Positions 18,657 through 27,962 of a stretch of 64,000 nt of DNA are shown in pieces (the first letter of the stretch is position 1; every line of letters starts with the position of its first letter). The notes under the pieces are model-generated. The model saw only the letters and a program-made list of their open reading frames with translations. It had not been told where the DNA came from and did no database searches. The stretch comes from Gemmatimonadota bacterium (GTDB lineage Bacteria; Latescibacterota; UBA2968; UBA8231). The DNA lies in assembly GCA_018673255.1 (NCBI GenBank), contig JABHDC010000023.1, forward strand, positions 37,095 through 101,094, written 5' to 3'. A program made the translations under genes and the position numbers.

Positions 18657-19604
18657 CTACACGGCCTCCTGCTCGGAATCGGCGGAGCCCTCGCCATCGT
18701 TCGGCAACAAGGCTTCCACGTGTCCAGAGCCTACCAGGACCGCGCGCAGTCGCTCGGTTTCTTCTTCCGTCAGGCGACCGACGGGTGCCCGTGGCGGTCC
18801 GGCGGAGCGGCCCAGCAATTCCAGGCCGGTCTTGAGGATCGCCGGGAAGGTGCCCAGTGAGAAGGCCTGACGCAAGGGGACCAGCTTCAGTTGCTGCGCC
18901 AAGGCGCCCTGCATGTCGCCCTCGAGCCAGCGCTCATAGATCGCCACCGCCAGTTCCGGCGCCAGGTTGGCAGAAGCGGCGATCGCACCGGATGCACCGT
19001 GCTGCAGAGCGGCATAGATCAGGGTGTCACGCCCCATGAGCAGATGGAAATCGTCAGGTGTGCGGCGTAGATACTCAATCGCCTGGCTCAGGTTGCCCGA
19101 ACTGTCCTTGATCCCGGCAATATTGTCAATTTCGGCCATACGCTCGACCAGCGCCGGCGACAGATCGTTGCCGGTGCGATCGGGATTCGTATACAGCAGC
19201 ACTGGCAGATCTACGGCGGCGGCGATCGCCGAGTAATGGGCGAGCATTTCGTCTTCGCTGGGGGCGATGAACAGCGGTGTCAGGACGGACAGCACCTGGG
19301 CGCCGGCCTTCTGTGCCAACCGAGCCAGGTCGACAGCCTCAGAAGTCGTGTTGGCACAGGTGCCGAGATAGACCGGCACACGGCCATCGGTCGCTTCCAC
19401 CGTCCAACGGAAGATCTGCTCCTTCTCGGCGTGGCTCAGGGCCCAGAATTCACCTGCCGTGCCAATCGTGAAAATCCCGTGAACACCGGCATCGATCAGA
19501 TGATCGATGAGTCGCCGCAGGCCGGCCTCATCGAGGCTGCCATCTTCCTGCATCGGTGTGACGACGGCCGGTATGATGCCGCCGATGTGGTCGCTGCCAT
19601 TCAT
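18657..19604 (-). CDS. Dihydrodipicolinate synthase (DapA/NAL) superfamily aldolase
   Basis: 315 residues from ATG 19604, preceded by GGGGGAG. GTAGE at 48-52 replaces the TTGE pyruvate carboxylate site, Tyr138 (YTNP) and the Schiff-base Lys166 (GIKDSSG) are present. The family includes DHDPS, N-acetylneuraminate lyase and keto-deoxy-sugar-acid aldolases; GTAGE and the isolated position away from lysine genes favour a sugar-acid aldolase or dehydratase. Acidic C-terminal tail (DGEGSADSEQEAV) is extra. Likely cytoplasmic pyruvate-releasing step; substrate unknown. Confidence 0.87.
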   Translation of the reverse strand: MNGSDHIGGIIPAVVTPMQEDGSLDEAGLRRLIDHLIDAGVHGIFTIGTAGEFWALSHAEKEQIFRWTVEATDGRVPVYLGTCANTTSEAVDLARLAQKAGAQVLSVLTPLFIAPSEDEMLAHYSAIAAAVDLPVLLYTNPDRTGNDLSPALVERMAEIDNIAGIKDSSGNLSQAIEYLRRTPDDFHLLMGRDTLIYAALQHGASGAIAASANLAPELAVAIYERWLEGDMQGALAQQLKLVPLRQAFSLGTFPAILKTGLELLGRSAGPPRAPVGRLTEEETERLRAVLVGSGHVEALLPNDGEGSADSEQEAV

Positions 19605-20034
19605 GGCGCTCCCCCTCTTTGTCCCTGTTCGCAATGTCATCCGACCGGGGGGTACCGTGAGGACCATCCCATTCGGATCCCCCTTGCCAGCCTCCTGGTG
19701 TTTCCCGGGGGCGATCAGAACGACGCAAGGCCCGTACCAGAGGCGCCTCGTGCTGATAGCTCTTGTCGGCCTGAGTGAGAATTCTGCAGGAAGCCCCGAG
19801 TCACTCCGCAGGCGAGACACCCGGGTCGCAGCGGGACGTACTCACCCGCCCTGAGGAAGGCTGTCCTGCTGGGGTCAGCCCCGGAGAGGGCCATGCCTGC
19901 GAGCGATCAGCACCCTGAGGAGTCAGTGCCGTGGGGGATCAGCGCCGTGGGACCCCAAAGGCGAGGCGCCGGATGGCAGTTCGCAGCTCACCTGACAGGC
20001 CGGGTGACCCGGGGCTTCGGACTGCTGGCGAGCT
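19605..20034. other. 430-nt non-coding gap with short imperfect direct repeats
   Basis: No convincing gene. It must hold the promoter of the DapA-family gene and the end of the nnrS transcript. Bases 19905-19951 hold three imperfect units of about 16 nt (GATCAGCACC, GTCAGTGCCGTGGG, GATCAGCGCCGTGGG). A short palindrome GGGGTCAGCCCC lies at about 19871-19882. No strong terminator is visible. Confidence 0.4.
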
Positions 20035-21396
20035 CTACTCGAGGGATCTGAAGGCTGTTACCCAGAGATTGGCTGCCAACAGGGCCAGACTGAGCCACAT
20101 CATGGGTCCCGCAATACCGAAGAGTGGTCCGCGCAGCGGCAGAGCTGCAACGCCGATCAGAGAGTCGGCGGGCACCGACAGGTAGAGGGTGACCATGAGT
20201 GAAGACGGGATCGAGAGCCACGCCGTGTATCCCACCAGGGCAGGCAGGGCCGGGCCGCGGGCGCCAAACAATCCAGCCACCATGCGGGGCGCCACACCCA
20301 GGATGAGCATCGTCCCAAAGCCGGCGACGAAGGCGTGACGCACACCAGCCGGCTGCAACCAGGATTCAGCCCCGGTCAGGCACGTGACGGCCGAGACCGC
20401 CTGCAGCAGCGCACCGATTGTGAGCAAAGCGTAAGCGCCAAACAGCAGGGGCCGGTAGTTGCCGAATCGGGGCGCTCCGTGAAGTTCCGGTTTCCAGTCG
20501 CCCAGGGGGATGCGACGACGATGCAGCCCCAGGGCGACGATGAAGACGAGGATGGCACCACTGCGTAGTGCCAGGCCGATGGCACCGATCGTCACAAATG
20601 GATCTGCAGTGTCGGTTACGTGGCCTGCCATCCGGGCGCCGAATTCGAGCATCGTCGCCAGCGCATAGAAGTATGCAAAAGGCATCGGATTCCACCGGGC
20701 CGGTTCGATCTGCAGATAGAGTGGGAACAGCCGCAGAGAGAAGGTGAAAGCCACCGGCACCAGGACACCCGCGATGAACAGATCCGCCGCCAGCAGGTGC
20801 AACCCCGGTTCGAGCAGGCCGACACCGCGCAGGCCGGCCAGCACCGTAGCACCGCCCATGGTGAGACCGAACAACTGCCAGCTGACCAGACTCAGCAGCA
20901 TCAGGGGACGCAGGGGCCCGATCTTCGGGTGCGTGGACGGATCGATACGGCTCGCACGCAGCGAGGCGATGAGCAATCCCACGTAGGCCGTCACGGCCAG
21001 CATCTGGGCCAGGCCGGACATCATCAGCGCCACAGCCACGAAGGGGCCGCCGATGCCGACCATCAGCAGTGGTTGCGCAATGGCCCGCCACACCAGTGAC
21101 GCTGCCATGGCCATCCAGATGACGGTGGCCAGACCGGGCACGCGCAGGGGCACCCCACTCAGGCGCGGCACGACATGCAGGCTCACGCCCATGATGAAGA
21201 GCCCGATCCAGCCGGCCAGCTGGGTGTTTCCATGGACCTGCACGATGGCCGGCCAGATCGGCGCCAGGGGCAGGCCGAAACCCAGATGCGAGGCCATGTA
21301 GGAAGCCGAACCGAAACCAGCCGTCAGGGCACACAGCAGCGCCACATGAACGAAACCCTGTGGGAAGGATCGATGATTTGTTCCGCGTGGGGGCAT
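20035..21396 (-). CDS. NnrS-like multi-pass heme/copper membrane protein
   Basis: 453 residues, about 12 hydrophobic helices. ATG 21396 overlaps the upstream stop (TGATG). The N-terminal VHGNTQLAGWIGLFIMGVSLHVVPR resembles the His-containing helix of NnrS and related heme-copper-oxidase-like proteins. NnrS is implicated in resistance to nitric oxide. The coupling with YwiC-like, Rrf2 and CMD genes supports a nitrosative-stress role. Assignment to NnrS proper rather than a related family is moderately sure. Confidence 0.7.
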   Translation of the reverse strand: MPPRGTNHRSFPQGFVHVALLCALTAGFGSASYMASHLGFGLPLAPIWPAIVQVHGNTQLAGWIGLFIMGVSLHVVPRLSGVPLRVPGLATVIWMAMAASLVWRAIAQPLLMVGIGGPFVAVALMMSGLAQMLAVTAYVGLLIASLRASRIDPSTHPKIGPLRPLMLLSLVSWQLFGLTMGGATVLAGLRGVGLLEPGLHLLAADLFIAGVLVPVAFTFSLRLFPLYLQIEPARWNPMPFAYFYALATMLEFGARMAGHVTDTADPFVTIGAIGLALRSGAILVFIVALGLHRRRIPLGDWKPELHGAPRFGNYRPLLFGAYALLTIGALLQAVSAVTCLTGAESWLQPAGVRHAFVAGFGTMLILGVAPRMVAGLFGARGPALPALVGYTAWLSIPSSLMVTLYLSVPADSLIGVAALPLRGPLFGIAGPMMWLSLALLAANLWVTAFRSLE

Positions 21397-22226
21397 CAGC
21401 CCATCCTCTCCCAATGGGTCAGGAACACACCGATCCAGATGCTGAACCAGAGGGCGATCCCCACTTCGATGAACCCGACCCGTCGCAAGGACGGGGGAAC
21501 ACCCGACAGCCGCCACCACATGAACAGGGTACGCGCCACCACGGGCAGAAACCCGATCAGGCCAGGTATGAGGATGCGCCCATTGTCGAGCCCGCCGATG
21601 CCGGCCAGCAGAGCCAGCAGAATGAACCCGTGGTAGAGGAGCGTGGCGCCGCCGCGGCGCCATCGCAAGGGGGCGGGCGCTGGATCGTGTATGGCGCCGA
21701 TCAGCATCTTCACAAAGAAGACACTGCCGGCGAAGTAGAGACTGAAGGCGACCGAGGGTAGCAGCGCTCCAGGGGTCATCTGGCCCGCACTGATGATGTG
21801 CGCCGCAGGCGCGCCCAGCCCCAGAATGGGCACGGTGATCAGTTCGTTGGCAAGAGAATGGTCGATCTGGCGCCGTGTCAGACGGCGCTGCAGAGCCTGC
21901 CAGCTGAACAGGAGGGCCGCCGGCAGACCGAGCCAGAGGACACGGGCGTGTCCGGCTCCCCAATACGCAGCGGCGCTCACGCCAACCAGCGCGCCGCACG
22001 CTGCCAGCCATCGCCACGTGCGCCCATCGCCGCGTCCACGCAGCAGCAGGCCCAGTGCATTCTGGGCGAAGAACGCTGAGGTGGCCAACACCGCCAGCAA
22101 CAGCGACATGAACCAACCGACAGGATAGACGACAAGCCCTGTGAGCAGAGGCGCATAGAGCATGACCCAGGCACCATGCTCCCGGGGCAGCGGCGCACCA
22201 CGACGGGCGGCCGGGCGATCAGACAC
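21396..22226 (-). CDS. YwiC-like membrane protein
   Basis: 276 residues, 8-9 hydrophobic segments. The N-terminal REHGAWVMLYAPLLTGL is the hallmark of the YwiC-like family (named from a Bacillus gene near narK/fnr), whose function is unknown. Next to nnrS and an Rrf2 regulator here. Starts 7 nt after the Rrf2 gene. Confidence 0.8.
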   Translation of the reverse strand: MSDRPAARRGAPLPREHGAWVMLYAPLLTGLVVYPVGWFMSLLLAVLATSAFFAQNALGLLLRGRGDGRTWRWLAACGALVGVSAAAYWGAGHARVLWLGLPAALLFSWQALQRRLTRRQIDHSLANELITVPILGLGAPAAHIISAGQMTPGALLPSVAFSLYFAGSVFFVKMLIGAIHDPAPAPLRWRRGGATLLYHGFILLALLAGIGGLDNGRILIPGLIGFLPVVARTLFMWWRLSGVPPSLRRVGFIEVGIALWFSIWIGVFLTHWERMG

Positions 22227-22233
22227 TGTCTAC

Positions 22234-22647
22234 CTACTGAAGCAGATTCGAAGAGGGTGACAGATTCGACAGCTGCGTCTGCTCGAGCATCTTGATGAGC
22301 GACTCGCGGATCGCACCCCATTGATTGTGAAGCGGACAAGGATCATCGGTGCCGCACTCTGGCAGACCGAGGACGCATCCTTCGCCAAAATTCTGCCCCT
22401 CTATGGCACGTACCACGCTGATCAGTTCGAGCTCAGCTGCCGACTTTGCCAACCTGAAGCCGCCACCACGTCCTTTGGCTGAGGTCAGGATCCCGTGTCG
22501 CGCCAGATCCTGGAGAATCTTGGCCAGATACTGACTCGGCACGTCCAGTGCTGCCGCGATGTCACGGGCCAGCTGCGGCCGGTCCGCATTGCGGGCCAGA
22601 TGAATTGTCGCACGCAGTGCGTATTTAGATGCCTGACTAAGTATCAT
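22234..22647 (-). CDS. Rrf2-family Fe-S transcription regulator, NsrR-like
   Basis: 137 residues: an N-terminal winged helix (SKYALRATIHLAR, VPSQYLAKILQDLARHGIL, GRGGGFRLAKS) followed by Cys91, Cys98 and Cys104, the three ligands of the [Fe-S] cluster in NsrR/IscR/RsrR. The spacing C-x6-C-x5-C is the NsrR/IscR type. Its place between CMD and ywiC-nnrS suggests nitric-oxide sensing and autoregulation of this operon. Start overlaps the CMD stop (ATGA). Confidence 0.88.
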   Translation of the reverse strand: MILSQASKYALRATIHLARNADRPQLARDIAAALDVPSQYLAKILQDLARHGILTSAKGRGGGFRLAKSAAELELISVVRAIEGQNFGEGCVLGLPECGTDDPCPLHNQWGAIRESLIKMLEQTQLSNLSPSSNLLQ

Positions 22648-22967
22648 CGCCCGTCTTCCTCATCGTCCAATACGTCGCAAACCCACTGATAGTTGGCCAC
22701 CGTCGATGGCATGCCGAGTGTGCCGGCCGCCAGAGCCACTACCTGCTCGATCTCTTCTGCACTGATACCCATGGCGCGTGCCTTGCGCACACCGGAGTGA
22801 ACCGATCCGGTCCGCATCGCCCCCATGGCGATGCCGAGCTTGACCAATCGCTGCGTTCGTTCGTCGAGTGGCCCTGCTTCGCCCTCTGCCGCGATCAGAT
22901 CCCACGCCTCTCCCAGTTGCGTAAATCGTTCGATAAATCGCTTGTAGGCCTTCGGAGGGCGGGACAT
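22644..22967 (-). CDS. Carboxymuconolactone decarboxylase (AhpD-like) family protein lacking redox cysteines
   Basis: 107 residues with the CMD core AMRTGSVHSGVRKARAMGISAEE. In AhpD-type members this site is CxxC followed by His; here the positions are Ser55 and Ser58, so a disulfide peroxidase reaction is not possible. The rest of the fold (DERTQRLVKLGIA, EIEQVVALAAGTLG) is intact. May act as a non-redox enzyme or binding protein. Coupled by 4-nt overlap to the Rrf2 regulator. Confidence 0.82.
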   Translation of the reverse strand: MSRPPKAYKRFIERFTQLGEAWDLIAAEGEAGPLDERTQRLVKLGIAMGAMRTGSVHSGVRKARAMGISAEEIEQVVALAAGTLGMPSTVANYQWVCDVLDDEEDGR

Positions 22968-22982
22968 AGTGGATCGATCCTT

Positions 22983-23861
22983 TCAGTTTCTCGACGCGTC
23001 GGCCAGCGTGGCCCGAACGCGGAGAAGGGAGTCATGGAAATCGGCGTATTCCGTTTCGGCGGACAGGAACGTGTCATCCGGGTGTCGTGGATCGGCGAGG
23101 CGACGCCAGAAGACAGCCAGTGCCGAAATGCGACCACTTTCGAGCAGGGGCCGATGACCATGACGAGTCTGCCCTTCAGCCGAAGCGCTGACTTCCTCGG
23201 GACCACCACCGGCCAGATCGCGGGCGGCCATCAACCGGGACTGCGCTTCCTCCGAATCGCCCTCTGACCAGGCAACATACCCACGTAGGTAGACAGCCGC
23301 TACGGATCGCGTATTTGTCTGAGTCGCAGCCGTCAGCCATTGCGCAGCCGCCATGGGATCCTCCTGTAGAAGAGCCACTTGACCCAGGCGGACCAGGGGC
23401 CCGGTTTCGGCCCGATTCAGCTTGTGGGCTGCCTCCAACTCGCGCCGAGCCGTGGATAGATTGGTCGGCGCCCCCGGCAGCCCAGAGCAATAGAGCACGC
23501 CAATCTGGGCATGGGCCCGGGCGCTGTGTTCGTTGGCTGCCAGTTCGAGACGCCAGCGCCGCTCTGCATCGGTGAAGCGACCCAATTCAAAGGCGGCATT
23601 GCCACTGTAGTAGAGCGCATCCAGGTGCTGAGGCTGCAATACGAGGGCACTGTCGAACAGAGCCAGCGCAGCGCGGTAGTTGCCATTGACGCGCTGTGCC
23701 GTCGCCTGCCGGTAGACGCGCCAGAAGTCCTGCACCTGAAGCCGCTGCGCTGCCGAGGTGGTCGCTGGCGCCACGGCCTGTCGAAGATCGGGTGGCTGTG
23801 CCGGTGGCCCGTCGCTGCCGCAGCCCAGGATCAGCATCGCCCACGGGATTACGCGTCGCAT
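22983..23861 (-). CDS. TPR-repeat lipoprotein
   Basis: 292 residues with a lipoprotein signal (ILGC, lipid Cys about residue 14) and several TPR units (YRAALALFDSALVLQPQHLDALYYSGNAAFELGRFTDAERRW and following). Probably a periplasmic adaptor. Its start overlaps the end of the CRTAC1-type gene by one base, so the two are translationally coupled, and TPR proteins accompany CRTAC1 proteins in other genomes. Confidence 0.8.
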   Translation of the reverse strand: MRRVIPWAMLILGCGSDGPPAQPPDLRQAVAPATTSAAQRLQVQDFWRVYRQATAQRVNGNYRAALALFDSALVLQPQHLDALYYSGNAAFELGRFTDAERRWRLELAANEHSARAHAQIGVLYCSGLPGAPTNLSTARRELEAAHKLNRAETGPLVRLGQVALLQEDPMAAAQWLTAATQTNTRSVAAVYLRGYVAWSEGDSEEAQSRLMAARDLAGGGPEEVSASAEGQTRHGHRPLLESGRISALAVFWRRLADPRHPDDTFLSAETEYADFHDSLLRVRATLADASRN

Positions 23862-25711
23862 CAGTTGTTGACCTCGGCGTGATCCGGTGGTGGTACGTCG
23901 AGGATACGATCCGCCGCCTCATCGAGCAGGATCGAGCGCCGGCCATCAGCCCAGTCGACGATCAGGCTGTCGACCTGCGTCGAGGTGCCCAGACCGAAGT
24001 GGCGGACATCGCTGTGCTGTGAGTAGTAGGACGACGAGGTCCCCCCCGCGCGTCGCTGACGGACATCACCATGAACGACGGTCACATCGGCACGATTCCG
24101 CTGGGCCTCGGGGGCGGCCAGACGCACTTCGAGCCAATGGGACGTCGTGTCACCTTCATTGCGCAGAAGACGGGCTCGAGCACCATTGACCACGACAAAT
24201 GCATCCATGTCGCCATCGGCGTCGTAGTCAGCCACGGCCAGTCCACGGGCCACGGCCGGCGCGGTGAGCGCCTCCCCTGACCCACGACTGACCTCATAGA
24301 ACCCCTGTCGCTGACCGCGATTCCAGAACAACTGCAGGGACATCGGCACCAGCTGCGTCGGATCGTCGTCGCGCGGGAATGTGCTGCCATTGGCAACGAG
24401 CAGATCGAGCTTGCCATCCAGATCGTAGTCGATGAAGGCTGTCCCCCAACCGACGTAGTCGAGAGCCACCTGGCCAAGGCCGAACTGATCTGCCACGTCC
24501 ATGAAGCGTGCGCGTGGACTCGCGCTGGCACTGCTGTCGGTGGCGGCGCTGCGCGCCTTGGCCATGTCGCCGACCATGTTGTTGTAGAGGGCATTTTCCT
24601 GGGCAATCCAGTGCGTGATGAACAGATCCGCATCACCGTCATTGTCCCAGTCGCCACTGGCCAGCCCCATGGCGCCGCGATAGTCTGCAACCCAGGCAGC
24701 GTGGCTCACATCCTCGAAAGCACCGCCGGCACGGCCCAGGAAAAGGACATTGTCGGACAGATCATTGGCTACGTAGAGATCGAGTTGTCCATCCTCGTCA
24801 AAGTCTGTCCACGTCGCCGACAGGGATCGTCCCTCGCCATTGTCGATGCCCGCTGCGACGGCGACCTCATCGAAGGTGCCATCACCGCGGTTGCGATAGA
24901 AGAGATTCGGCACGGGCCGAAAGGTCGACGGATTCAGTGAGGCTGGAATCACGACATCATATTGCCGCGACGTGCGCTCCAGCAATGCCAGATCGGCTGT
25001 ATAGTCGACGTAGCGACACACGTAGAGATCCAGGTCACCATCGGCATCGGCATCAGCCCAGGAGGCACCGGCATGAAATCCTGGGGCCGTCGACAGACCC
25101 GCGGCCTGTGATCGGTCCACGAAACCGACGGTGCCATCGGCAGTGATGCCCACGTTGTCGAATAGCAGATGGGGCCCATACTCGGTCACGATCAGATCGG
25201 CATCGCCATCGCCGTCTGCGTCGCCGAAAGCAGCCGCCTGCCCCATGCCACGCCGATCGACGCCGGCAGTGGCAGCGATCTCATCGAAAGTCCCGTCACC
25301 ACGATTACGGAAGAGTGCATTGGCCGCCGGTGATGTGGGCCACTGGTCGATCTGCGTGAGGGGACCGGCCTCGTTGACGGCATAGAGATCGGCATCCCCG
25401 TCGCCATCGATGTCTGCCCAGGCAGCACCGGAACCCATATCCTCGGGCAATTGCTGCGACCGCACGCCGTGAAAGTGATCGAAGACGACCCGGGCTTCTG
25501 CACTGGCGTCGACGAATTGGCGGGGCGGCAAGTCCGCGGGCAGACCGCGGGCCAGAGATTCCGTCAGCCCCTCCACAGGATCACCCGGGACATAACCACC
25601 CGGCGTCGAGCGATTCAGCAGCAGCACCGCCACGACGACCACCACGAGGAGCGAACACAACAAGGCTGCACGCGCCACCAGGCGTTGCCGTCGTGTCCAG
25701 CGTCGCGCCAC
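23861..25711 (-). CDS. Membrane-anchored CRTAC1-type protein (FG-GAP/VCBS propeller plus ASPIC/UnbV)
   Basis: 616 residues from a GTG at 25711. One transmembrane anchor (about 12-32) precedes a beta-propeller made of repeated calcium-type units such as DIDGDGDADLYAVN, DADGDGDADLIV, DADADGDLDLYV, DFDEDGQLDLYV and DWDNDGDADLFI. The C-terminal part from about residue 520 (SHWLEVRLA ... RHFGLG ... VDWADG) is the ASPIC/UnbV domain. The protein would be extracytoplasmic. Likely works with the TPR lipoprotein and the multiheme protein of the same operon; the ligand is unknown. Confidence 0.88.
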   Translation of the reverse strand: MARRWTRRQRLVARAALLCSLLVVVVVAVLLLNRSTPGGYVPGDPVEGLTESLARGLPADLPPRQFVDASAEARVVFDHFHGVRSQQLPEDMGSGAAWADIDGDGDADLYAVNEAGPLTQIDQWPTSPAANALFRNRGDGTFDEIAATAGVDRRGMGQAAAFGDADGDGDADLIVTEYGPHLLFDNVGITADGTVGFVDRSQAAGLSTAPGFHAGASWADADADGDLDLYVCRYVDYTADLALLERTSRQYDVVIPASLNPSTFRPVPNLFYRNRGDGTFDEVAVAAGIDNGEGRSLSATWTDFDEDGQLDLYVANDLSDNVLFLGRAGGAFEDVSHAAWVADYRGAMGLASGDWDNDGDADLFITHWIAQENALYNNMVGDMAKARSAATDSSASASPRARFMDVADQFGLGQVALDYVGWGTAFIDYDLDGKLDLLVANGSTFPRDDDPTQLVPMSLQLFWNRGQRQGFYEVSRGSGEALTAPAVARGLAVADYDADGDMDAFVVVNGARARLLRNEGDTTSHWLEVRLAAPEAQRNRADVTVVHGDVRQRRAGGTSSSYYSQHSDVRHFGLGTSTQVDSLIVDWADGRRSILLDEAADRILDVPPPDHAEVNN

Positions 25712-25729
25712 TGTTCAGTCCCCGCTCAT

Positions 25730-27874
25730 CTATTCGCCGGCGTCAGCACTATCGAATCGCAGGCGAACCTTCGGCCCCTCGCGTTCCCGCACAGCGATCG
25801 TACCGGCCGCCGTCGACAACACGGTAATCGGGGCGGTGAGGGTCGTCTCTTCTCCCATCAGGAAGTTGAGCAGATACTGATCGATCTTGCGGTATTTCAA
25901 TGCCGCCTTCACGTGCAGCATCTCCCCCTCACCAGGGGTCACGAGTGCGAAAGACTCGATCGGCTTGAGCAGGTCCTCCTCGCTGAGATCCGAGGGGAGC
26001 ACTGTTCCTGGACAGGAGAATGTGTATTCCGCCTGATCAGCAAATCCTGGGAAGAGGGATCGCTTGAAGCGCACGCCCACCATCTCCCAGAGATTGTGTC
26101 GATCGATGAGATTGCCATACTGATCGACCGCCTCGGCCTTGAAGATGAAGGATCCCGGCTCGATGAAACGATCCTCATCAACAATGCCGGACTGGTAGAC
26201 GATCTCGCCGTTCTCGTCCGTCACTTCCAATTCCACCCACGCCTGGATGATGTCGAGGGGACCAGTCGGGAAGTCGTGTCCTGCCTTGTTGTTTGTGATG
26301 CGAACCGACAGGGACACTTCTTCGTCCGGGTGAACGAATTCGGGCATCACCAGTTCGATCGGGATCGCCGGCCCTGCGCTCCACTTGTCCGCAATCTCCG
26401 GAATCTCGAAGTCACCCCGCATCCAAGCCTCCGTGAGCGCCACATGTTCGGCGGCACCCGGCAGATCCAGCAGGGTCGGGATAAACTGATTGGCCCCGAG
26501 GAATCGGTGGGAACGGTGACGCTCATCGGTGGGTGTACGGTTGTAGTCGGCGTCATCACCGGCGGCCGGCTCACGCGATTGAGCCATCAGTGGCATGTGG
26601 CATTCGCGACATTCGATCGTTTCCGACGGGTCACCGGGGTGATTCCATCGGCTCTTGCGCCAGTTATCGTATTGGTTCTGCAACTGCACCCAGCCGACCT
26701 GATTGATCTCGGCATCGATGAACTGCTTGTGGCACGCGGCGCAGAACTCGGGGCTCTTGAACAGGCGATGGCTGAGCGACTCCGTGTGCTGCCACGGATA
26801 GGAACGGATCAGGAAGTCGCGCAGGAATCGGGCGCCATTGCCCCCGCCTTCCTGCACGGCGACTTCAAACGCGTAGCGCTCCGGCTGCATCAACGTGTAG
26901 TTGGCGTTGCCCTGAACATCCGTCTCCTGAATCGAGTGGCAGGCGATACAGGAGATCCCCTCCTGGTAGCCACGCAACTCGGTCAGGTGCGGTGTGAACA
27001 GATTCTTCGTCCCTGAGAACAGGGAGATGGGATCGTGGCAGCCGCCGCAGTAGCGCGTCGAGGCCGGACCATTCTGCTGTGCCATGACCTCCTGCACCTT
27101 CTGGAAGGCCGGATCCATGGAAGCATAACGGTGGGCGGACACCTCCCACTCGGCGACGATCTCTTCGTGGCAGCCTGAGGTGCCGCAGGAGAGGGACCCT
27201 GCCAGAGAACGCGGATCATACGCACCGCCTGAAGAGGTCTTGGCCAGGCTCGGTGCGAAAGGCCGGTCTTCACCGTAACTGAGGTCGTAGTCGTCGGGAA
27301 ATTCATTGACCATCACCGGAGGCTCGTAGATAGCGACGCAGGCGGCCACAGCCACCAGACCCAGAGCGGTGAACCCGAGGCATCCGGCGATCCAGCGACG
27401 TTGGGCGTGAATCAGCGGCGCCAGCAGATCAGCGCCCCATACCCGCATCATCAACACCACCACATGCGGCGCGACTGCAGCCAGCAATGCGAAGGTGGCC
27501 ACCGTATGCAGTAGATCCCAGACGTAGCTGATCCGCGTGCCGGCAATGGCCTGCACCGTCAGCACGAGACCCGAGATGATGCACAGGACCATCGCACCCA
27601 GGGCGACGTAGCCGGTGAGTTTGACGTGCGTCCACCCGGCGTCACGGTAGGCCGACCAATGCTGGATCTGATAGACCACGTAGGGCAGCAGGAAGATGCA
27701 GCCCAGGCCCGTGTGGATGATGACGGTAAACTGCGGCGTCAATCCAAAGGGCAGGAATAGGATCAGGAGGCCGGTGAGGGTCTCAAAAAGCAGCCAACCG
27801 GCGACGGTAATCGCCAGAGGTGCGCGCCAGGCTGCAGCCCGTTCACCGGTGGAGGAGATGGGAGACGCTGACAT
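25730..27874 (-). CDS. Cytochrome b-like membrane domain fused to a five-heme c-type domain
   Basis: 714 residues from ATG 27874 (GGGAG seven nt upstream). Five hydrophobic helices lie in residues 18-183; His54/His72 and His123/His137 (14 apart in one helix) are candidate b-heme ligands. The periplasmic part carries CGTSGCH (an unusual CX4CH, 230-236), CGGCH, CIACH, CAACH and CRECH, then about 270 residues of beta-rich sequence (HDFPTGPLDIIQAWVELEV). The plan resembles quinol-oxidising b/c proteins that pass electrons to periplasmic multihemes. It sits directly before the CRTAC1 gene and after ctaA, so it is expected to be a respiratory component. Confidence 0.85.
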   Translation of the reverse strand: MSASPISSTGERAAAWRAPLAITVAGWLLFETLTGLLILFLPFGLTPQFTVIIHTGLGCIFLLPYVVYQIQHWSAYRDAGWTHVKLTGYVALGAMVLCIISGLVLTVQAIAGTRISYVWDLLHTVATFALLAAVAPHVVVLMMRVWGADLLAPLIHAQRRWIAGCLGFTALGLVAVAACVAIYEPPVMVNEFPDDYDLSYGEDRPFAPSLAKTSSGGAYDPRSLAGSLSCGTSGCHEEIVAEWEVSAHRYASMDPAFQKVQEVMAQQNGPASTRYCGGCHDPISLFSGTKNLFTPHLTELRGYQEGISCIACHSIQETDVQGNANYTLMQPERYAFEVAVQEGGGNGARFLRDFLIRSYPWQHTESLSHRLFKSPEFCAACHKQFIDAEINQVGWVQLQNQYDNWRKSRWNHPGDPSETIECRECHMPLMAQSREPAAGDDADYNRTPTDERHRSHRFLGANQFIPTLLDLPGAAEHVALTEAWMRGDFEIPEIADKWSAGPAIPIELVMPEFVHPDEEVSLSVRITNNKAGHDFPTGPLDIIQAWVELEVTDENGEIVYQSGIVDEDRFIEPGSFIFKAEAVDQYGNLIDRHNLWEMVGVRFKRSLFPGFADQAEYTFSCPGTVLPSDLSEEDLLKPIESFALVTPGEGEMLHVKAALKYRKIDQYLLNFLMGEETTLTAPITVLSTAAGTIAVREREGPKVRLRFDSADAGE

Positions 27875-27962
27875 GGCAATACTCCCTTTCTTCGGACAAT
27901 GGACTCCGAAGATCGGTTCCCGCCACCAGAGCGTCAAGAGCCGGAGATGTTCAGCCGGGCTT

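Noticed and set aside
20035..22116. 693-codon minus-strand frame starting inside the YwiC-like gene
   Set aside because: Its first 240 codons are out of frame with the YwiC-like protein; only the part from 21396 is NnrS-like.
25451..27016. 521-codon plus-strand frame
   Set aside because: Antisense to the heme-rich b/c cytochrome and the CRTAC1 gene. No recognisable features.
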